A stretch of 49,350 nt of DNA from JAYUJH01 sp043765375 (GCA_043765375.1 JAYUJH010000007.1:1-49350); one strand, 5' to 3'. Counted from the stretch's first letter, positions 16,871 through 26,027 are shown. Notes: generated by a model not told the origin, from the letters alone. A program made the numbers and translations.

Positions 16871-17665
16871 CTATGATTTACGCTCAGAAATAAACTTCTC
16901 CGCTGCCTTCCCTAAATCATTTAATTGTTTTTCAATTTGTAGGCGTAATGTTTCACGATATTCTTTAGGTGATTGCGTATGAGTTTTATTCGCCCCAATC
17001 ATATTAGCCCCAATCATATTAGCACTAACCATATTAACATTATTTATATCAGCAAAAATTGGTGAACTATAGGTGAAATGTAGCCGAGAAAATGGCAGAG
17101 TAATCATGAATCTATCCCACGAATTAAGGCGAATATGACGAGATGAAGCGCAACTAATACATATCACAGGCGCATTGGTAAGCATCGCTAATTGCGCCAC
17201 TCCAGCCCTAGCCACTTGATTGGGGCCTCTAGGGCCATCGGGAGTTATGGCGAGATGCCCCCCATTTTCATAAATGTGAATTAATTTGCGCAGAGCATTT
17301 GCTCCACCTTTATTATTTGAGCCATTAGAACTTGAACCATAAACCACCTGCAACCCAAATGAACGCAATACCCGCCCAATTAATCGTCCATCATTATGGT
17401 TGGAAATAATGGCGTGCATCACAATATTGCGCTGATTATGGTTGTGATGTAACTGATGATTTAACGATGGAATTAGCAAAATCTGATGATGCCAAATGGC
17501 AAATATCGCAGGCTTTTCACCCTGCAAGTGCGGAGCAGCGTCACTTGGCAAGTCATGAGTTATATGCGAGGTTTTCAGTACGATTTTAATGTAATTAGTC
17601 AATATAAATGCAACCACATAGTGAAACATAATATTAGATTTAATTTTCTTCAATATCCGCTTCAT
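16871..17665 (-). CDS. DUF374-type lysophospholipid acyltransferase
   Basis: A membrane-associated acyltransferase of the LPLAT/DUF374 group (264 residues from the ATG at 17665; a TTG three codons earlier is possible). It starts with a basic segment and one hydrophobic helix (MFHYVVAFILTNYIKIVL), then shows IWHHQILL, SNHNDGRLIGRVLRSFG (in place of HX4D), and TPDGPRGPNQVARAGVAQLA, the family's core signature. Such proteins are thought to add acyl chains to lipid A or phospholipid precursors. Near the C-terminus is a 5-residue tandem repeat (ANMIGANMIGAN) encoded by 15-bp DNA repeats. It stands alone upstream of the flavin oxidoreductase. Confidence 0.85.
   Translation of the reverse strand: MKRILKKIKSNIMFHYVVAFILTNYIKIVLKTSHITHDLPSDAAPHLQGEKPAIFAIWHHQILLIPSLNHQLHHNHNQRNIVMHAIISNHNDGRLIGRVLRSFGLQVVYGSSSNGSNNKGGANALRKLIHIYENGGHLAITPDGPRGPNQVARAGVAQLAMLTNAPVICISCASSRHIRLNSWDRFMITLPFSRLHFTYSSPIFADINNVNMVSANMIGANMIGANKTHTQSPKEYRETLRLQIEKQLNDLGKAAEKFISERKS
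16990..17041. repeat. In-frame 15-bp minisatellite inside the acyltransferase gene
   Basis: Three to four copies of a unit close to CCAATCATATTAGCC, two of them nearly identical. They encode (V/I)-x-A-N-M type pentapeptides. The unit is a multiple of three, so copy-number changes would keep the frame. Confidence 0.7.
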
Positions 17666-17751
17666 ACGCCCCAATTTTCAGCGCAATATTTCTATTTTTA
17701 ATATGGCAGAAACAATGCGTTTTAACCCGTCTTTATCAATATATGCACCAT

Positions 17752-17931
17752 TCATTTATCACTCAGTCTTTTATAAACATCAATATTTGCCATTATATCA
17801 TCTTGTATTTTTTGCGACATAGTTTTTTGAGCTTTCAATGTTTGCGAGGTTTTTATTACAATAGATTTTTTATCTGCAACTCGTGATATTTTGCCACCTG
17901 TTGCACTGCGTCCAATTATTGCTTTTTTCAT
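17752..17931 (-). CDS. Small basic protein, 59 residues
   Basis: The start is the ATG at 17931, preceded by AAGGAGA at a good distance; an upstream in-frame ATG at 17961 lacks one. The product begins MKKAIIGRSATGGKISRVADK and continues with a charged helix (LKAQKTMSQKIQDDIMANIDVYKRL). The GRSATGGK segment resembles the GR(S/D)xxTGxF pattern of widespread small proteins found singly or near toxin-like genes in proteobacteria. No toxin partner is evident. hslU lies upstream on the same strand, 75 bp away, so readthrough from hslU is possible. Confidence 0.6.
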   Translation of the reverse strand: MKKAIIGRSATGGKISRVADKKSIVIKTSQTLKAQKTMSQKIQDDIMANIDVYKRLSDK

Positions 17932-18006
17932 AAAAATCTCCTTACAACTATATTCTACCACACTAATATAAAAAATATATTACATTTGGAAGTTAAATAA
18001 CACGAC

Positions 18007-19311
18007 CTACAAAATAAACTTGGCGAGATCCATTTGATTTGCCATATTGCCAACATGCTCTGCCACATATTCCGCATCAATTAACACATTCACCCCCGAC
18101 ATTTCATCTGCCTGATAGCTCACCTCTTCCAGCAATTTCTCCATGATGGTGTGCAATCTGCGTGCGCCAATATTTTCAATTTCTTTGTTGAACTTGGTAG
18201 CGAGGCTTGCGAGTGCTTTTACGCCATCTTCCGAAAAACTAAGAGTTACCCCTTCAGTTTGCATTAATGCGACATATTGTTTGGTGAGGCTTGCCTCTGG
18301 CTCGGTTAAAATACGTTCCATATCCGCTTCAGTCAATGCTTTCAATTCCACACGAATCGGCAACCGTCCCTGCAATTCTGGCAATAAATCGCTCGGTTTT
18401 GCCATGTGAAACGCACCAGATGCGATGAATAAAATATGGTCAGTTTTCACCGTTCCGTGCTTGGTTGAAACGATCGTCCCCTCAATTAATGGTAGCAAAT
18501 CACGCTGAACACCTTCACGGCTCACTTCACCACCTTTAGCATCGGATCGGGCGCAAACTTTATCAATCTCATCAATAAACACGATTCCATCATTTTCAAC
18601 GGCTTTCAAAGCATTTTCCACCAATTTCTCTTGATCTAGCAATTTATCCGCCTCTTCAGCGATTAAAATCTTATGGCTTTGCGAAACTGTCATTTTGCGT
18701 CGCTTAGTTTTGCCACCAAAAGCCTTGCCAAACATTTCTCCAATATTCAACACTCCCATCGCTGCACCTGGCATTCCCGGAATATCCATGCTATTAAAAG
18801 GGCTATCATTATCGTTTAATTCAATTTCAATTTCCTTATCATCTAATTCACCCAACGCTAATTTTTCAGCAAACTTGCGCCTTGTTTCGGGTGATGCACT
18901 GTCACCAACTAAAGCGTCTAGCACCCGCTCACGGGCTGCTGTTTCTGCTTTTTCCTGCACATTTTTTTGCTCTTTTTCACGATATAATTTTACGGAAATC
19001 TCCACCAAATCCCTGATGATGGACTCCACATCACGCCCGACATAACCTACCTCAGTGAACTTAGTTGCTTCAACTTTCAAAAATGGTGCATTAGCTAGCT
19101 TGGCAAGCCTGCGAGCAATCTCAGTTTTGCCACAACCTGTGGGGCCAATCATCAATATATTTTTTGGCACAATTTCTTCCTGCAAATCACCCTGCACTTG
19201 TTTGCGCCGCCAACGGTTGCGCAAGGCAATGGCAACAGCTTTTTTTGCCTCGTTCTGCCCTATAATATATCTATCTAATTCTGCGGTGATTTGTTTCGGT
19301 GTAAGTTCCAT
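18007..19311 (-). CDS. hslU: ATP-dependent protease ATPase subunit HslU
   Basis: A 434-residue AAA+ unfoldase (from the ATG at 19311; a TTG three codons upstream is less likely) that feeds substrates to the HslV peptidase. It shows LDRYIIGQNEAKKAVAIALRN, Walker A GPTGCGKTE at about 56-64, the variable intermediate domain, Walker B IVFIDEIDK, and the C-terminal sensor region IGARRLHTIMEKLLEE. It ends DLAKFIL, the tail that inserts into HslV. hslV, normally just upstream in alphaproteobacteria, is not there: the upstream neighbour is a DUF2256 gene. HslV is therefore either encoded elsewhere or missing. Confidence 0.96.
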   Translation of the reverse strand: MELTPKQITAELDRYIIGQNEAKKAVAIALRNRWRRKQVQGDLQEEIVPKNILMIGPTGCGKTEIARRLAKLANAPFLKVEATKFTEVGYVGRDVESIIRDLVEISVKLYREKEQKNVQEKAETAARERVLDALVGDSASPETRRKFAEKLALGELDDKEIEIELNDNDSPFNSMDIPGMPGAAMGVLNIGEMFGKAFGGKTKRRKMTVSQSHKILIAEEADKLLDQEKLVENALKAVENDGIVFIDEIDKVCARSDAKGGEVSREGVQRDLLPLIEGTIVSTKHGTVKTDHILFIASGAFHMAKPSDLLPELQGRLPIRVELKALTEADMERILTEPEASLTKQYVALMQTEGVTLSFSEDGVKALASLATKFNKEIENIGARRLHTIMEKLLEEVSYQADEMSGVNVLIDAEYVAEHVGNMANQMDLAKFIL

Positions 19312-19380
19312 AAATTGCAATATAAATCATATTTCGCCTCATTCAAGTTATTTTTTCGTTATAATTTATTTTCATTATGA

Positions 19381-19527
19381 TTATGTTTTTTTATTATTAC
19401 GACATTTATCTGAACAATATTGCACTTCCTCCCAAACTTTCTCCCATTTTTTGCGCCATGTGAAGGGCAACCCGCATGTTTTGCAAGTTTTTTGTGGTAA
19501 GTTTGATTTTTTAATTCCTTTTGGCAT
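19381..19527 (-). CDS. DUF2256 zinc-ribbon-like small protein
   Basis: A 48-residue protein starting at the ATG at 19527, with GAGGG as ribosome site. It has the DUF2256 pattern: a CKTCGLPFTWRKKW block and VQYCSDKCR, giving four cysteines that probably bind zinc. The family is widespread and of unknown role. It lies 69 bp upstream of hslU on the same strand and 72 bp from the divergent ankyrin gene. Confidence 0.85.
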   Translation of the reverse strand: MPKGIKKSNLPQKTCKTCGLPFTWRKKWEKVWEEVQYCSDKCRNNKKT

Positions 19528-19599
19528 TTTGCCCTCAAGTGAAATATTTATGTTGAATATTAGTGAAATATTTGCATAATATAGATATAAGTAAAATAT

Positions 19600-20481
19600 A
19601 TGAAAAAAACAATTATTCAATTTATTTTGTTGCTATTATTATCAATCATGTCAAATATTGCTCCCGCAATGGCGCAGGATTTGCCTCTTCCACCAGCATT
19701 TGATGATGAGCCAGCAACCAACCAGCCAACCGTTAAGCAATCCGCCCCTAGTGGTGACATGGACTTTATCTTACCTAAAGAAGCTGTTGATGGTGGTGAT
19801 GAACTGCCCCCGCCAAGCCCTGAAAACACCGTTGATGGCGGGTTATTGAGCGACGTTGATGCACCAAAAATTGATCAATTTTTCTCCTCAACCAAAATTA
19901 TATCACCTGATAAAGAGCAACCTGAAATCAGAGAAATTGCCGCACCTGAGCCAGTTATTGAGAAAAAACAGGTGAAAAAAGTCGTTAAAAAAACATATGT
20001 CGCTCCATCATTTAATTATAAAACCGTGTCACTGCCAAATAGCATTTATCATCGCCCAAATAGTAATTATAATCGTCATTTACCCACCGCTTACTTCAAA
20101 AAAGATTGGAAGTTATTGCTTGGTGAGGCGGTAAAAACCAATAATATCAATCAGTTGCGGGCATTGGTGGCAAATGGTGCAGATGCTCGTGGAGATGATG
20201 CTACGGGTGTGCCGTTGCTGATTCTCGCATCTCGCTATAAACGGGTGGACGTGGTGCGCTGGTTGCTGATGCAGGGTAGCAACCCCAATATTAATGATGA
20301 CAACGGTTTCACCCCTTTGCATTACGCCGTTATTGCCAATAATCAGGCGTTAATTAGTTTGCTGTTGCTATATAAAGCTGACCCACAAATTACGGATAAT
20401 AGAGGGCTTACGCCAGAATATTACGCTAAAAATAATGGTGGTGGCGTGGTTTTGAATAATATTGCGTCAAGCGGATATTAA
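19600..20481 (+). CDS. Secreted ankyrin-repeat protein
   Basis: A 293-residue protein with a classical signal peptide (MKKTIIQFILLLLLSIMSN, cut after AMA at about 25). A Pro/Asp-rich low-complexity region (26-110) and a basic patch (KKQVKKVVKKT) precede about three ankyrin repeats at the C-terminus (about 170-290). These are recognised by NNINQLRALVANGADARG, DVVRWLLMQGSNPN and GFTPLHYAVIANNQALISLLL. It is probably periplasmic. It precedes pal on the same strand, a place often held by tolB, so an envelope role is possible. The interaction partner is unknown. Confidence 0.8.
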   Translation: MKKTIIQFILLLLLSIMSNIAPAMAQDLPLPPAFDDEPATNQPTVKQSAPSGDMDFILPKEAVDGGDELPPPSPENTVDGGLLSDVDAPKIDQFFSSTKIISPDKEQPEIREIAAPEPVIEKKQVKKVVKKTYVAPSFNYKTVSLPNSIYHRPNSNYNRHLPTAYFKKDWKLLLGEAVKTNNINQLRALVANGADARGDDATGVPLLILASRYKRVDVVRWLLMQGSNPNINDDNGFTPLHYAVIANNQALISLLLLYKADPQITDNRGLTPEYYAKNNGGGVVLNNIASSGY

Positions 20482-20660
20482 TTTATAATATGATGTATAG
20501 TGTGATGTTGTATATTTGCAACTAAGGTTGTGTTTTCGCAAAAACATAATGTTGCTATATGTGTAATCTCAAAAATATTATTGCAAGACGTGAAAATATG
20601 ATTATAACTGAAAATCTAATTTATTGATTAATTGCTATTATAATTTTTAAGGATACAAAA

Positions 20661-21155
20661 ATGAATATTCTAACTAAATATGGTTCTGTGTTGTCATGCG
20701 TGTTTTTGCTAGCAGCTTGCGAAACTCCCGGTAGCGATGACGCTTCTATGGACGGTGGTGCAGGTCTTGGTAATGGCACTGTGAATGGTGTTGATTCTAA
20801 CCTGGTAAATGATTTTGCTGAAAATGTTGGTGATAGAGTTTTCTACGCACTTGATAGTTCAGTTGTTAATGCAGAAGGTAAAGCAACTATTGAGCGTCAA
20901 GCGGCTTGGTTGAACCAACATGGAACTATCAACATTGTTGTTGAAGGACATTGTGATGAGCGCGGAACTCGTGAATATAACTTAGCTCTAGGCGAAAGAC
21001 GTGCAAATGCTGCTAAAAATATATTAGTTGCAGCTGGCGTTAATGCAAGCCGTATCACAGTTATTTCATACGGTAAAGAGCGTCCAGCAGTTCTTGGAGC
21101 TGATGAAGGTTCATACGGACAAAATCGTCGTGCTGTAACTGTATTGGCTCAGTAG
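20661..21155 (+). CDS. pal: Peptidoglycan-associated lipoprotein Pal
   Basis: A 164-residue lipoprotein of the Tol-Pal envelope system, which keeps the outer membrane tied to peptidoglycan during division. The signal peptide ends in the lipobox LLAAC (Cys20). A Gly/Asp-rich linker follows, then an OmpA-like peptidoglycan-binding domain (about 50-164) with VFYALDSSVVN, VEGHCDERGTREYNLALGERRA and SYGKERPAVLG. AAGGA precedes the ATG. A strong terminator follows directly. The usual neighbours tolB and cpoB are not in the window. Confidence 0.95.
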   Translation: MNILTKYGSVLSCVFLLAACETPGSDDASMDGGAGLGNGTVNGVDSNLVNDFAENVGDRVFYALDSSVVNAEGKATIERQAAWLNQHGTINIVVEGHCDERGTREYNLALGERRANAAKNILVAAGVNASRITVISYGKERPAVLGADEGSYGQNRRAVTVLAQ

Positions 21156-21177
21156 TCTTTGCAGATATTGTAATGAA

Positions 21178-21212
21178 AATCGCTCCAGCTTTATTGTTGG
21201 GGCGATTTTTTT
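21178..21212 (+). terminator. Terminator of pal
   Basis: AATCGCTCCAGC (21178-21189), loop TTTATT, GTTGGGGCGATT (21196-21207), then a T run. All 12 positions pair when G-U pairs are counted. Confidence 0.9.
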
Positions 21213-21242
21213 ATTTTAGTATCTTTTATCTAAGAAGTGAAT

Positions 21243-21761
21243 ATGCCAATAATATTGCCCTATAAAGGGATATATCCTAAAATTGCCGCTGATGTATTCA
21301 TCGCTGAAAATGCGGTAATTGTGGGTAATGTCACCATTGGAGCGGGAAGTTCCATTTGGTTTGGTGTGGTAATTCGGGGCGATGTGATGCCAATCACCAT
21401 TGGCGAGCGCACAAATATTCAAGATAACTCCGTTATTCACGTCACCCGCAAAGTGGGCGCAACTAATATTGGCTCAAATGTAACTATTGGTCACGCCGTA
21501 ATGCTACACGCTTGCATCGTTGAGGATAATGCGTTTATTGGAATGCGTGCCACAATGTTGGATCATTCCCACGTTGCAAGTGGTGGAATGTTGGCAGCTG
21601 GTGCAATTCTCACCCCACGAAAATCCGTTGCTGGGGGCGAATTATGGGCGGGCAATCCCGCCAAATTAATGCGACAAATGCGCCAAGATGAAATGGATTT
21701 TATTTCCCAGTCCGCTGAAAATTATGTGCAATTAGCGCAAGAATATATGGACGGAAGTTAA
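21243..21761 (+). CDS. Gamma-class carbonic anhydrase-like hexapeptide protein
   Basis: A 172-residue left-handed beta-helix protein of the gamma carbonic anhydrase family (from the ATG at 21243, with AAGAAG five bases before; a GTG at 21237 is possible). Hexapeptide turns are visible in VIVGNVTIGAGSSIWFGVVIRGD, IGERTNIQDNSVIHV and IGSNVTIGHAVMLHACIVEDNAFIGM. The zinc ligands expected are the His in VIHV, GHAVMLHA and the DHSHV segment. Activity in such bacterial homologues varies. Its stop overlaps the end of the convergent lysS by 4 bp. Confidence 0.9.
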   Translation: MPIILPYKGIYPKIAADVFIAENAVIVGNVTIGAGSSIWFGVVIRGDVMPITIGERTNIQDNSVIHVTRKVGATNIGSNVTIGHAVMLHACIVEDNAFIGMRATMLDHSHVASGGMLAAGAILTPRKSVAGGELWAGNPAKLMRQMRQDEMDFISQSAENYVQLAQEYMDGS

Positions 21762-23335
21762 TTTTTCAGTTTCGCATCAATCAGCCGCACCATGTTGTCA
21801 CAACCATAAAGTGCGATGAATGAACCAAGCCGTGGACCTTGCTTTTGTCCGAGCAACACTTCATAAATTGCACCAAACCATTCCCGCATTCGCTCTTTAC
21901 CAAACCGTTCTCGCCCAATACGATATAACTCATTTTGCAAAGTCTCTGCATCATTAATATGCTCCAATTCGCCTGCTAAACTCGCCCGCAACTCAAGCAA
22001 TGCTGCCCTTTCACATTCATTTGGCTGGCGAAACTCCGCTGTTGCTGTTACAAAATCAGCGTAATATTTTACAGCGTAACCAACTAGTCTATCCAAAAAT
22101 GGATTATTTTCTGCATTAACTGAGGGTAAATAACGGTTAATATAGCCCCATAAAACTCCTTTTTCATCGGGGTTGCAAGCCACCGCCAAGTTCAAAAGCA
22201 GTGAAAATGATATATCACCTTCAACTGATGATGGAACATTGCCGTTATTAATCACCCATACGGGGTTATCCTGCTGCGCTATAACATCTGTTTCCGTGTG
22301 ATATTTGTGCAAATAAATCAGATATTCATCAACCGCCTTTGGAATTACATCAAAATGCAAGCGTTTGGCACGAGTAGGATTTTGCCACATATATAACGCC
22401 AAGCTTTCCTCAGGCGCATAGGTGAGCCATTGTTCAAGGCTGATGCCATTGCCTTTTGATTTGGATATTTTCTGCCCAACTTCATCAAGAAACAACTCAT
22501 AGTTAAATTGTTGCGGTGGATTGCCCCCTAGAATGCGACAAATAGCAGAATATATTTTGCCATTAACAAGGTGATCCTTGCCATACATCTCAAAATCCAC
22601 CCCCAAAGCTGCCCATCTCATGCCAAAATCGGGTTTCCATTGCAATTTGCACGCTCCAGCAAGCACAGAAATTGTTACCAATTCGCCCGCATCTTCAAAG
22701 GTGATTTCGCCCTTATCCGCATTAATCGCCACCATCGGGACATAAAGAACTTTGCCTGTTGTTGGAGAAATTGGCAGAAATGGACTATAAGTTTTTTGCC
22801 TTTCCTCGCCTAAACTTGGCAGCATCACTTTCATGATTGCTTCATATTTTTCGCAGGTTCGCCGCAGCATTGCATCAAATACGCCGTTTTTATAGCAATC
22901 TGTGGCGGATTTGAACTCATATTCAAAGCCAAAATTATCCAAAAATGCACATAATCGTCCGTTCATATGCGCACCATAACTAGGGTGCGTTGCAAACGGG
23001 TCTGGCACTGAGGTTAGCGGCATATTTAGGTAATTAGCTAGCATTTCAGGGTTAGGCAAATTGTCAGGCACTTTGCGCAACCCGTCCATATCATCGGAAA
23101 AACAAATTAACTTGGCGGGAATATCAGAAATGCAACGCAGGGCTCGCATCACCATTGTTGTGCGGGCGACTTCGCCAAATGTTCCAATATGCGGCAAGCC
23201 AGAAGGGCCATAACCCGTTTCAAACAGCACATAAGGGTTGCGACACTCGCCTTTTTCAAACCGTTGCTTTAATTTATAAGCCTCGGCGAATGCCCAGCTT
23301 TTATGTTGTTGCGTGATTATTTTTTTTTCTATCAT
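21758..23335 (-). CDS. lysS: Lysyl-tRNA synthetase, class I
   Basis: A 525-residue class I lysyl-tRNA synthetase, the archaeal-type form found in alphaproteobacteria in place of the common class II enzyme. The HIGH-like motif is in GYGPSGLPHIGTFGEVART (about 42-60) and the KMSKS-like motif is KISKSKGNG at about 289. Further family segments are CFSDDMDGLRKVPDNLP and YGKDHLVNGKIY. The C-terminus is the usual helical tRNA-binding part. The gene is alone on its strand here and converges on the carbonic anhydrase gene with 4 bp overlap. Confidence 0.95.
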   Translation of the reverse strand: MIEKKIITQQHKSWAFAEAYKLKQRFEKGECRNPYVLFETGYGPSGLPHIGTFGEVARTTMVMRALRCISDIPAKLICFSDDMDGLRKVPDNLPNPEMLANYLNMPLTSVPDPFATHPSYGAHMNGRLCAFLDNFGFEYEFKSATDCYKNGVFDAMLRRTCEKYEAIMKVMLPSLGEERQKTYSPFLPISPTTGKVLYVPMVAINADKGEITFEDAGELVTISVLAGACKLQWKPDFGMRWAALGVDFEMYGKDHLVNGKIYSAICRILGGNPPQQFNYELFLDEVGQKISKSKGNGISLEQWLTYAPEESLALYMWQNPTRAKRLHFDVIPKAVDEYLIYLHKYHTETDVIAQQDNPVWVINNGNVPSSVEGDISFSLLLNLAVACNPDEKGVLWGYINRYLPSVNAENNPFLDRLVGYAVKYYADFVTATAEFRQPNECERAALLELRASLAGELEHINDAETLQNELYRIGRERFGKERMREWFGAIYEVLLGQKQGPRLGSFIALYGCDNMVRLIDAKLKN

Positions 23336-23393
23336 GTGAAAATATTTAACGCAATTTGCGCAATTAGTCTAGATATGATTTTGTGAAATTAAT

Positions 23394-23507
23394 TCAGGCT
23401 GGTATCTAGTTTTTTGGACTCCAGCCTTCGCCTTAGTGACGGGAGCTAGTGGTTTGATTAATTTTATAAAGTTATAGTTAATCATACCAGCGGAGATTAG
23501 TATCCAA
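23394..23507. repeat. Degenerate inverted pair of dispersed palindromic repeats
   Basis: A plus-strand unit at about 23413-23442 (GGACTCCAGCC...GTGACGG) and a minus-strand unit at about 23481-23507 face each other, as do copies A and B at 113-238. A further half copy is at 23394-23410. They fill most of the lysS-ligA gap. Confidence 0.5.
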
Positions 23508-23521
23508 ATAATCATGCAAAA

Positions 23522-25807
23522 TCACTCTACCATCTCCCTCCATTCATCTTCGCTCAACACTTGCACCCCCAGTGCAATTGCTTGCTTGAGTTTTGTTCCC
23601 GCATCTGCTCCCGCTATCACATAATCAGTTTTGGCGGAGACGCTCCCTGCCACTTTTGCCCCAAGTGCTTGCGCTTGCGCTTTTGCCTCTGCCCGAGAGA
23701 TTTTCTCTAATGTCCCAGTGAAAACGATGGTTTTGCCTGCAATATTGCTAGTGCTTTGCACCTCAATATATTCCTCAACATGCAAAATATTTAATAATTG
23801 TTGCAACATTGCTGTTTGTTTCTCGTTGATAAAAAATGCCACAAGCTGCTTGATTAATGCGTCACCTACACCATCAATCGCTAGCAATTCTTGGGTTGCG
23901 GTTGCATCATTTGCGGCTAATTTTTCGCCAAGTAACATAAAGTTTTTGGCTTCCCCACAATGTTTGGCAAGCAAAATTGCATTGCTTTCACCCACATGAC
24001 GCACCCCAAGGGAATATATCAACCGTGGCAGAGAAAGTTTTTTCGCTGATTTAATATTTGCAAATAATTTACGCACCGAAACATCGCCGTAACCATCACG
24101 TTGCTGGAGTGGTGGCTCTAATTGTGCGTTACGCTCTGGAAGTGTAAAAATATCAGGCAATGTTTTGACAATATTTTCGCTATATAAATATTCAATTTGT
24201 TTAGTTCCTAATCCATCAATATTTAAGGCTGATTTGCTAACAGCGTGGCGCAAATGTTCAATTGCTTGGGCAGGGCAGATTAACCCACCGCTGCAACGAG
24301 TGACAGATTCATCAACGTCACGCATGGCAACGCTGCCACAAGCGGGGCAGGTTGTGGGGAATATATAAGGCAATTGCGTAGTGTCTCTTGCGCTATAATC
24401 CACCTCAATCACTTGCGGAATAACGTCACCAGCTCGCTGCACCCAAACATAATCACCAATGCGAATATCTTTGCGTTCAATTTCATCACGATTATGCAAT
24501 GTTGCACGTGAAACAATTACGCCCCCAACATTCACAGGGCGCAATTGCGCGACAGGAGTGAGTGCGCCAGTTCGCCCAACTTGAACTTCTATTGCCTCAA
24601 TCATAGTTTTGGCACGTTCGGCAGGGAACTTATATGCTGTAGCAAAACGGGGTGAGCGGGCAACATTGCCAAGGCGTGATTGCAAAGCAAAATCATCAAT
24701 TTTAATCACCATTCCGTCAATATCATAACCTAAATTAGGGCGAATATTTTGCAATTCATCATAAATCGCTTGCACTTGCGAGGCGGTGGTTGCCGTTTTA
24801 TTTAATGGATTAATTACAAATCCAACATTTTTCGCCCATGTGAAGAACTCAGTTTGCGAGGAGAATATTTGCGAGGAAGAGTTTTGTGGTGATGTGTTTT
24901 CATCTTCAAGCACATAATTCTCAAGCGCACCAATTCCATAAACGAAATATTTAAGCGGGCGTATGGCGGTAACATTCGCATCTAATTGACGCAATGAACC
25001 CGCTGCCGCATTGCGTGGATTGGCGAATATTTTATCACCTGCTAACTTTTGCGACTCGTTTAAGGCAAAAAACCCAGCATGATCAATATATATTTCCCCT
25101 CGTATTTCTATGATGGAAGGTATGGGAAAATTACTCTTCCCTTGCGGGAGTGCTATTATTTTACTCTCCCCTTGCGGGAGAGTTGGCAAGGCAAGGATTG
25201 AAAATCCGTCGCCGAGACGTGAGGGCAAAGTATCTGCTATATTTACCCCCCACGGTTCAACTGCGACGCATGCGCCTTGTTTCACCAGCTCCCCCGCAAG
25301 GGTGGAGCAATTGCTCTGATGCAAAAATAATTTTTGCGGAAAATCTTTAATAGTGCGTAAATTAGCGGTGATATCCTCACCAATTGCACCATCACCACGG
25401 CTTGCTGCTTGCACTAAAACGCCATCTTCAAAACGGGCAGAAAATGAAAGACCATCAATTTTTGGCTCACATATTAATGGTAGTGGTGTTGCAACTGGCA
25501 AGCGCAAAAAGCGACATACTCCATCAATAAAATCATTCAAATCATCATATGAAAACACGTTGCTAAGCGATAACATCGGTTTCAAATGCGCAACTTTGCC
25601 AAAATCATCACGGGCAGGGCTACCAACTGTTTGTAAAATATCAAAAAAATTAGGTTGGGTTTTGAGTTGCTCCAATTGTTTGAATAATGCGTCATAAGCT
25701 GCATCATCAATGATTGGTTCACCATTCGCATAGGCAATATTTGCCGTTTCAATCATATTTTCTAATTCATTAATTCTCATCTGCAACGCTTTGTTATTTT
25801 TTTTCAT
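23522..25807 (-). CDS. ligA: NAD-dependent DNA ligase LigA, with repeat-derived insertion
   Basis: A 761-residue NAD+-dependent DNA ligase, clearly longer than the usual 670 or so residues. It seals nicks in replication and repair. The adenylation domain has catalytic Lys116 in EPKIDGLS, RGDGAIGEDITANLRTI, IRGEIY and FANPRNAAAGSLRQLD. The OB domain has the DYVWVQRAGDVIPQV block, the zinc finger uses CPACG...CSGGLICPAQ, and helix-hairpin-helix motifs and a C-terminal BRCT domain (about 690-761) follow. Residues about 165-227 are an extra segment absent from normal ligases. It lies between the TIKDFPQKL strand and IPSIIEIRGE and is encoded by a palindromic repeat at 25127-25315. All catalytic motifs remain intact. 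Confidence 0.96.
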   Translation of the reverse strand: MKKNNKALQMRINELENMIETANIAYANGEPIIDDAAYDALFKQLEQLKTQPNFFDILQTVGSPARDDFGKVAHLKPMLSLSNVFSYDDLNDFIDGVCRFLRLPVATPLPLICEPKIDGLSFSARFEDGVLVQAASRGDGAIGEDITANLRTIKDFPQKLFLHQSNCSTLAGELVKQGACVAVEPWGVNIADTLPSRLGDGFSILALPTLPQGESKIIALPQGKSNFPIPSIIEIRGEIYIDHAGFFALNESQKLAGDKIFANPRNAAAGSLRQLDANVTAIRPLKYFVYGIGALENYVLEDENTSPQNSSSQIFSSQTEFFTWAKNVGFVINPLNKTATTASQVQAIYDELQNIRPNLGYDIDGMVIKIDDFALQSRLGNVARSPRFATAYKFPAERAKTMIEAIEVQVGRTGALTPVAQLRPVNVGGVIVSRATLHNRDEIERKDIRIGDYVWVQRAGDVIPQVIEVDYSARDTTQLPYIFPTTCPACGSVAMRDVDESVTRCSGGLICPAQAIEHLRHAVSKSALNIDGLGTKQIEYLYSENIVKTLPDIFTLPERNAQLEPPLQQRDGYGDVSVRKLFANIKSAKKLSLPRLIYSLGVRHVGESNAILLAKHCGEAKNFMLLGEKLAANDATATQELLAIDGVGDALIKQLVAFFINEKQTAMLQQLLNILHVEEYIEVQSTSNIAGKTIVFTGTLEKISRAEAKAQAQALGAKVAGSVSAKTDYVIAGADAGTKLKQAIALGVQVLSEDEWREMVE
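25127..25315. repeat. Palindromic repeat element inserted in frame in ligA
   Basis: About 189 bp (63 codons) of non-ligase sequence. On the plus strand it has two hairpins of the form ACTCTCCC-CTTGC-GGGAGAGT (25160-25182, near perfect, and a poorer one at 25131-25153). A third, inverted, of the form GCTCCCCCGCAAGGGTGGAGC, lies at 25288-25308. The whole looks like an imperfect long palindrome of the small-repeat type usually seen between genes. It keeps the ligA frame open with no stop. Confidence 0.7.
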
Positions 25808-26027
25808 ATAAATGATGATATTTACTTAATATTAGTTTTAATAATTGTGATTATGGTGATATATTATTTAGTATATAGTGCTTTAACTTTTTAATTTCAC
25901 ATTACACATAAAATTAAAAGGCTAATTTTACACTATATTTATTATAAAGCTACGCAGTGCTATATAACAAAACAAGTAAAAAATAATTAGATAAATAAAT
26001 ATAATAAAAAATAGGTGAGATTGCAAT

